Assembly: GCF_001605895.1 (NCBI RefSeq)
Contig: NZ_LUAW01000038.1
Span: 4,165 to 42,215, forward strand
From: Acinetobacter pragensis
GTDB taxonomy: Bacteria; Pseudomonadota; Gammaproteobacteria; Pseudomonadales; Moraxellaceae
DNA: 38,051 nt
Reading direction: 5' to 3'
Shown here: positions 34,218 to 38,051 of the stretch, in pieces
Position numbering within the stretch: position 1 is the stretch's first letter
Layout of the letters: every line of letters begins with the position of its first letter
The notes under the pieces: model-generated
Told to the model about the DNA's origin: nothing
Databases searched by the model: none
What the model saw: the letters and a program-made list of their open reading frames with translations, nothing else
Translations under genes and position numbers: made by a program

Positions 34218-35090
34218 ATGACAAAACCGTGGGTGCAGGATTTTTTTGATAAAAATACCAACACGTTCAGTTACGTGGTGACAGATCCAATAAGCAGAAA
34301 ATGCGCTGTGATTGACAGTGTTTTAGATTACGATGCACCTTCGGCCACTACATCAACAGTGCATGCAGATCAAATTCTTGCTTTTATTCAGGAAAATAGC
34401 CTAAGCATAGAATGGATTTTGGAAACCCATGTGCATGCAGATCATTTGACTGCAGCCCAATATATAAAAGAGCAGGCGGGCGGCAAAATTGCCATTAGCC
34501 ACAATATTGCCGCTGTACAGCAAGTATTCAGCGCTATCTATAATTTTGACATAAAGTACTTCAACTCAAATCAGGTGTTTGATTATTTATTTGATGATCA
34601 TGACGCTTTTAAAATTGGTGAAATGAATGCCTTTAATATCCCAACACCAGGCCATACACCGGCTTGTCTCAGCTATGTGATCGGAGATGCTGTATTTGTC
34701 GGCGATACATTGTTTATGCCGGATTATGGAACAGCGCGGTGTGATTTTCCAAAGGGCAGTGCAGCGGCATTATATGATTCTGTGCAGCTGCTTTATGCGC
34801 TGCCTGAACAAACCCGGATATTTTTATGTCACGACTATTTGCCCGAAGGACGTCAGCAATATCATTGTGAAACCTCAATTCACGCGCAGAAAACGGAAAA
34901 TATTCATATACATGACGGTGTTCAAAAAATCGAATTTGTCGAAATGCGTAACCGCCGTGACGCGTCCTTGAGCATGCCTAAACTGATTCTGCCAGCAATT
35001 CAAATTAATATGAACGCCGGACGAATGCCGAATGCTGAAGAAAATGGCATCCGCTACTTAAAATTGCCTCTTAACTATTTTTACCGATAA
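34218..35090 (+). CDS. ETHE1/Blh-like MBL-fold persulfide dioxygenase
   Basis: A 290-aa metallo-beta-lactamase-fold protein of the ETHE1-type sulfur dioxygenase group, which oxidises glutathione persulfide during sulfide detoxification; Blh of the bigR operon is the closest named type. The metal motif H71-x-H73-x-D75-H76 (ETHVHADHLTAA) is intact. Also typical are PTPGHTPACLSYVIGD, GDTLFMPDYGTARCDFPKG and LCHDY. A longer frame starts at 34182, but the ATG at 34218 has AGAGGAA upstream. It ends the operon. With the two transporter halves it should move and oxidise reduced sulfur. Biochemical role inferred from family and context. Confidence 0.88.
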   Translation: MTKPWVQDFFDKNTNTFSYVVTDPISRKCAVIDSVLDYDAPSATTSTVHADQILAFIQENSLSIEWILETHVHADHLTAAQYIKEQAGGKIAISHNIAAVQQVFSAIYNFDIKYFNSNQVFDYLFDDHDAFKIGEMNAFNIPTPGHTPACLSYVIGDAVFVGDTLFMPDYGTARCDFPKGSAAALYDSVQLLYALPEQTRIFLCHDYLPEGRQQYHCETSIHAQKTENIHIHDGVQKIEFVEMRNRRDASLSMPKLILPAIQINMNAGRMPNAEENGIRYLKLPLNYFYR

Positions 35091-35100
35091 AAAACAGCTC

Positions 35101-35137
35101 AGCGGTCTGGCATTTTAATCAGGCCGCTTAATTTTTT
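35101..35137 (+). terminator. Rho-independent terminator of the sulfur operon
   Basis: Arms AGCGGTCTG (35101-35109) and CAGGCCGCT (35120-35128) pair with one G-U wobble, followed by a T run (35132-35137). Confidence 0.82.
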
Positions 35138-35245
35138 ACATTCTAAAATAGCCTAAGCAAAATAATAAATTTATAAAAGGCAATTGATTAAATAATTACG
35201 AGCAATCATTATTCAATATCTATACAAGTAACCAGCCCACTCAGC

Positions 35246-36010
35246 ATGATTCTTAATTACGAACTACAGATAAATTCAGACTCAAAAAATACCCCAATTG
35301 TATTCATTCACGGCTTGTTTGGAAGTTTAAGCAATTTGGGTATGCTGGCCCGCGCATTTATGAAAACCCACACCGTTTTACAGCTGGATGTGCGGAATCA
35401 TGGGAAATCAGGACATTCCGCGGAAATGAATTATGGCTTGATGGCACAGGATATTGTAGAAACATTAGATCAAATAGGATTGCCGCAGGTCAGTTTAGTC
35501 GGGCATTCCATGGGAGGCAAAATTGCGATGCGTACAGCGCATCTTGCACCAGAGCGTATCGAGTCTCTGGCAATTTTAGATGTTGCGCCGTTTGCCTATC
35601 AGCAAAACCATCATGATCAGATTTTTAAAGCGTTAATTGCCGTAGAACAGGAAAAACCTCAAACACGTCAGCAGGCTATTGAAATAATGAAAAAGTTTGT
35701 GGCTGATGAAATGGTGATTCAGTTTTTGTTAAAATCCTTTTCTAAAGGCCAGTGGCTGTTTAATGTGCAAGCTCTATATAAGCACTATGCAGATATTTTG
35801 AGCTGGGAAGAACAGCCGGCATGGCTAAAACCAGCATTATTTTTACGTGGAACTGCATCACCGTATATTGGAAAACCGGAATATCTAGAGGCAATTTCAC
35901 GCCAATTCCCTTTGGCGGAAATTCAGGATATTCAAGATGCCGGGCATTGGCTGCATGCAGAAAAAACAGCGGAAGTCTTGGAACAGCTGCATAGGTATCT
36001 CAATAACTGA
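35246..36010 (+). CDS. YbfF-like alpha/beta hydrolase (esterase)
   Basis: A 254-aa cytoplasmic alpha/beta hydrolase resembling E. coli YbfF, an acyl-CoA/short-chain esterase. The oxyanion-side HG dipeptide is at 22-23 (FIHGLFGS), and the DVRNHGKSGHS block precedes the nucleophile elbow GHSMGG, catalytic S88. The final histidine is H234 in DAGHWLHAE, and LAILDVAP is also typical. Monocistronic, convergent with tagX, with 15 bp between stops and no clear terminator. Physiological substrate unknown. Confidence 0.85.
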   Translation: MILNYELQINSDSKNTPIVFIHGLFGSLSNLGMLARAFMKTHTVLQLDVRNHGKSGHSAEMNYGLMAQDIVETLDQIGLPQVSLVGHSMGGKIAMRTAHLAPERIESLAILDVAPFAYQQNHHDQIFKALIAVEQEKPQTRQQAIEIMKKFVADEMVIQFLLKSFSKGQWLFNVQALYKHYADILSWEEQPAWLKPALFLRGTASPYIGKPEYLEAISRQFPLAEIQDIQDAGHWLHAEKTAEVLEQLHRYLNN

Positions 36011-36025
36011 ATCACTGATATGACT

Positions 36026-37003
36026 CTATGGCGTATTCGCAAAATTTCCAGCCTGCAATTGGCCTTCTGACGTCAGCTGTTCCGCCATTTCTTGCGTTTT
36101 TTTCAGACCGGGCATACGGTATTCCGTGTGTCCATAGTCCTGTATAGATGTCCAGCGTCCGCCCCAGGTTAAGCCGACGGATTCAGATACTTGGCCATAC
36201 AGCTGATATCCGCGCATTGCCCAAGGATCGCGTTCTGAAATGACAACTTTTCCATTACGCTTAAATGCTGCATCTGCAGCTAATCCAAATTGATGATAGC
36301 TTTGATAGCCGCGCGCACGGGTGGTATTTACATTCAGCGCCAGTGAATTTTGACGCTCTGGGCTGCGGTAGCCTTCCAAAAGCACCATCTCATAACCATG
36401 CTGTTCGCGCATAATTTTAAAGACCATCAGCAGGCGCTGCTTGTAGCGCGGATTGATTTTATTCCATTTACGGTCGGCTAAAGCAATATCTGTATGATTA
36501 TGCTCAAATAGATTTTCATCTGATGAATTTGTTTCAAAAGAGGGTGAAATTTGAGACGCTTTAATAATAGAATCCGAAGTTTCTAAAGCCATCGCATCAT
36601 TAATGGCTTCCTGCACCAGAAGATCATCCACCTCTGGCGGGATATCCAGCAATTGGCCGTCCAGCATGGCATAAATTTGCGGATCGGTTTGTTTTAAATA
36701 ATCTGTTTCAATGGTAGATGCAGTAATGGGGCGGGTGAATGCGTACAGCAAGATACTGGAGAATAGGAAAAAACCGGCAATTAAGATCCACCACTGCTGC
36801 AAGTGCCAATGTGACTGAATTTGATCAGGTGAAGCTGCCGTATTGAGCTGCTGTGCGAATTGCTTTGCCGTTAACAGTTGAGATTTACTGCGTGAACATA
36901 TGGTCTTTATCGTTTGCTGAAGCCAGTTTCTGCATTCATACGATACCCAAAGCGCCATAGCGCATGCAGCAATTAAAAAGCTGCAGCTCAGCAAAATAAT
37001 CAT
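36026..37003 (-). CDS. tagX: TagX-type M15 peptidase of the type VI secretion system
   Basis: A 325-aa inner-membrane-anchored peptidoglycan peptidase. TagX of Acinetobacter is an L,D-endopeptidase needed for T6SS assembly, thought to open the cell wall for the apparatus. The chain has two hydrophobic segments (about 3-20 and 70-90), a linker, then an M15/VanY-like domain from about 178. The zinc motif SYHQFGLAAD supplies H237 and D244, and YGHTEYR supplies H292. GYRSPERQ (211-218) is the usual substrate-side block. The start overlaps the previous gene's stop by 4 bp. Its place beside tssL fits the Acinetobacter T6SS locus. Confidence 0.88.
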   Translation of the reverse strand: MIILLSCSFLIAACAMALWVSYECRNWLQQTIKTICSRSKSQLLTAKQFAQQLNTAASPDQIQSHWHLQQWWILIAGFFLFSSILLYAFTRPITASTIETDYLKQTDPQIYAMLDGQLLDIPPEVDDLLVQEAINDAMALETSDSIIKASQISPSFETNSSDENLFEHNHTDIALADRKWNKINPRYKQRLLMVFKIMREQHGYEMVLLEGYRSPERQNSLALNVNTTRARGYQSYHQFGLAADAAFKRNGKVVISERDPWAMRGYQLYGQVSESVGLTWGGRWTSIQDYGHTEYRMPGLKKTQEMAEQLTSEGQLQAGNFANTP

Positions 37004-37602
37004 GGAATAATGGCAGGCTCTTTCATGGGAGCCAGTGTTTTCGTCACAGTTACTTGTACGGAACCTTGTGGGCTGATGGTTTCCTGTTCTGCCGCCATCG
37101 ATGCTTGGACTTGAATAGCTGAAGTCACAGCTATAGATTTTGTTTGGTTTATCTTTTTTACAGAGGCTTCTGGCTTGGCCTTTAAGTCAGATGGTATGTT
37201 TTTTACTGCAGCGGGCGCTGGCGGATGCAGCTTGGTTTTTTCAAATGGAGAACCATTTTGAATCAATGGCTTTTCTTCTTTTTCATGCTTAAAGGCATTC
37301 ATTAAATCGCCATCATAATGCTGACCATATTTAATTTCATTTTCCTTGTCTTCGTCTGCGGAGAATACTGACGGAGCAGCATGTTCAGAATTTATGGATG
37401 ACTGAGCCGCTTGCTCTTGCGGTAAATGAGTTTGAGGCAGTGCTGAATTACCGTCATTATTTTTTAAACTTATGTACATTAAAACGGCGCCAATAAATGC
37501 AATACCGGCAAAAAAACCGAGAACCGCATGAGCGATTGGAGGAAGCTGCTTTTTTTGAGTCGATTGCAATATGCGTACGTTATTTTGTTTTTCGTTTGCC
37601 AT
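37000..37602 (-). CDS. T6SS-locus inner-membrane protein, unnamed
   Basis: A 200-aa bitopic protein: a short basic cytoplasmic start, one membrane helix (about residues 24-46, HAVLGFFAGIAFIGAVLMYISL), then a long low-complexity periplasmic part rich in Pro, Lys, Gln and Ala (HPPAPAAVK, KPEASVKK). No enzymatic motif is visible. Gene order tssL-this-tagX, with ATGA overlap into tagX, implies a role in the T6SS envelope complex or in placing TagX, but this is inference. No strong ribosome-binding site before the ATG at 37600-37602. Confidence 0.78.
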   Translation of the reverse strand: MANEKQNNVRILQSTQKKQLPPIAHAVLGFFAGIAFIGAVLMYISLKNNDGNSALPQTHLPQEQAAQSSINSEHAAPSVFSADEDKENEIKYGQHYDGDLMNAFKHEKEEKPLIQNGSPFEKTKLHPPAPAAVKNIPSDLKAKPEASVKKINQTKSIAVTSAIQVQASMAAEQETISPQGSVQVTVTKTLAPMKEPAIIP

Positions 37603-37628
37603 TTTTATGGTTCTTACAGTAATTATTA

Positions 37629-38051
37629 TTATGGTAAATGGATAATGATATAAGCCTGTTCTGCAGGTGCAACAATAATATTTTGGAATTTAGCAAACGA
37701 CTTATCGCTTTGACTGTCTAGCATAAAATGTAAGGCTGTAAATGCAATCAATGAAAAAGTAAGCCAGAAAATTAAAATCCACAAGAAAGGCAGCTCGCGG
37801 TGAATGATGTGTTTAATTTGATCAGGAAGGGCTGCAAAGGGTGAAAATGAATCTTTCTTGCCTTTTAAATAGTCAATTTCATCACCGACCCGCGAAGCAA
37901 GAACATTCAGGTTTTCTATTGATTCTAAACGGTATTTGCCATGGAACCCCAATAGCATGCAATAGTGGTAGACCTCAAGCGCCGGCAGCCGCTCTTTACC
38001 TTTGCTTCGGATCTCATCCAGCTGTTCAAAAAAGCGGTAGCCTGCCAGCTG
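37629..38051 (-). CDS. tssL: TssL (DotU/IcmH family) T6SS inner-membrane protein, N-terminus cut off
   Basis: The C-terminal 140 aa of a DotU-type T6SS membrane-complex protein that joins TssM and TssJ in the trans-envelope anchor. The frame is open to the window's right edge, so the gene continues beyond 38051; the internal ATG at 37956-37958 is not the start. The visible part shows the cytoplasmic-domain block AGYRFFEQLDEI...LPALEVYHYCMLLGFHGKYR, a hallmark of DotU proteins. The single C-terminal membrane helix (LPFLWILIFWLTFSLIAFTALHFML) and a short periplasmic tail follow. It begins a minus-strand unit with the unnamed gene and tagX. Confidence 0.9.
   Translation of the reverse strand, partial: QLAGYRFFEQLDEIRSKGKERLPALEVYHYCMLLGFHGKYRLESIENLNVLASRVGDEIDYLKGKKDSFSPFAALPDQIKHIIHRELPFLWILIFWLTFSLIAFTALHFMLDSQSDKSFAKFQNIIVAPAEQAYIIIHLP

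Overview
The window looks like chromosomal DNA of an Acinetobacter species (Gammaproteobacteria, Moraxellaceae). The clearest genus signal is at the right edge, where the end of a tssL gene is followed by a TagX-type M15 peptidase, an arrangement known from the Acinetobacter type VI secretion locus. The AT-leaning base composition, an aroQ-accB-accC operon, an unlinked umuC and many small Acinetobacter-style hypothetical genes agree with this. No rRNA, tRNA, CRISPR array, intact insertion sequence or prophage was seen.

Layout. 1-5.0 kb: the 3' part of a YtcJ-type amidohydrolase (cut by the window), two small proteins, a photolyase (phrB), a YgiW/YdeI-type periplasmic OB-fold protein and a DUF2147 exported protein. 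5.07-10.9 kb: a CecR-like TetR repressor divergent from a four-gene YbhGFSR-type efflux operon (membrane-fusion protein, double ABC ATPase, two ABC-2 permeases). 11.2-14.2 kb: a YddG-like exporter and NAD-malic enzyme maeA. 14.4-20.2 kb: a 50-aa two-helix miniprotein, a Cache-type diguanylate cyclase, a small exported protein, a YbdG-type mechanosensitive channel, a possible broken small membrane gene, a DUF2171 protein, a beta-carbonic anhydrase and a 35-aa Cys-rich microprotein.

20.3-22.6 kb is a visibly more AT-rich insert: a TetR regulator and an MFS exporter, each preceded by nearly the same 14-bp palindrome, followed by a gene-poor stretch with two long inverted repeats. 22.6-25.2 kb has an HcaT-like MFS protein convergent, almost without spacing, with a MASE1-type diguanylate cyclase. 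25.5-29.9 kb: an exported four-Cys protein, aroQ-accB-accC (fatty-acid and shikimate steps) and umuC with no umuD beside it. 30.1-33.0 kb is an accessory cluster: a lipoprotein, an Imm33-like immunity-type protein overlapping a small exported protein, a gap with three stacked hairpins ending in a terminator (possible sRNA), and a two-gene unit of an 86-aa protein plus a zeta-toxin-like kinase. 33.4-35.1 kb: a sulfur operon of two YeeE/YedE half-transporters and an ETHE1/Blh persulfide-dioxygenase-like protein. 35.2-36.0 kb: a YbfF-like hydrolase. 36.0-38.05 kb, minus strand: tssL (partial), an unnamed inner-membrane protein and tagX.

The most interesting items are the zeta-like kinase and its small partner, the paired operators of the AT-rich efflux insert, the small ORF broken by one in-frame TAA, the possible sRNA, and the palindrome in front of the sulfur operon, which has no adjacent regulator gene. 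All calls come from reading the sequence and remembered family features. No database search was run.
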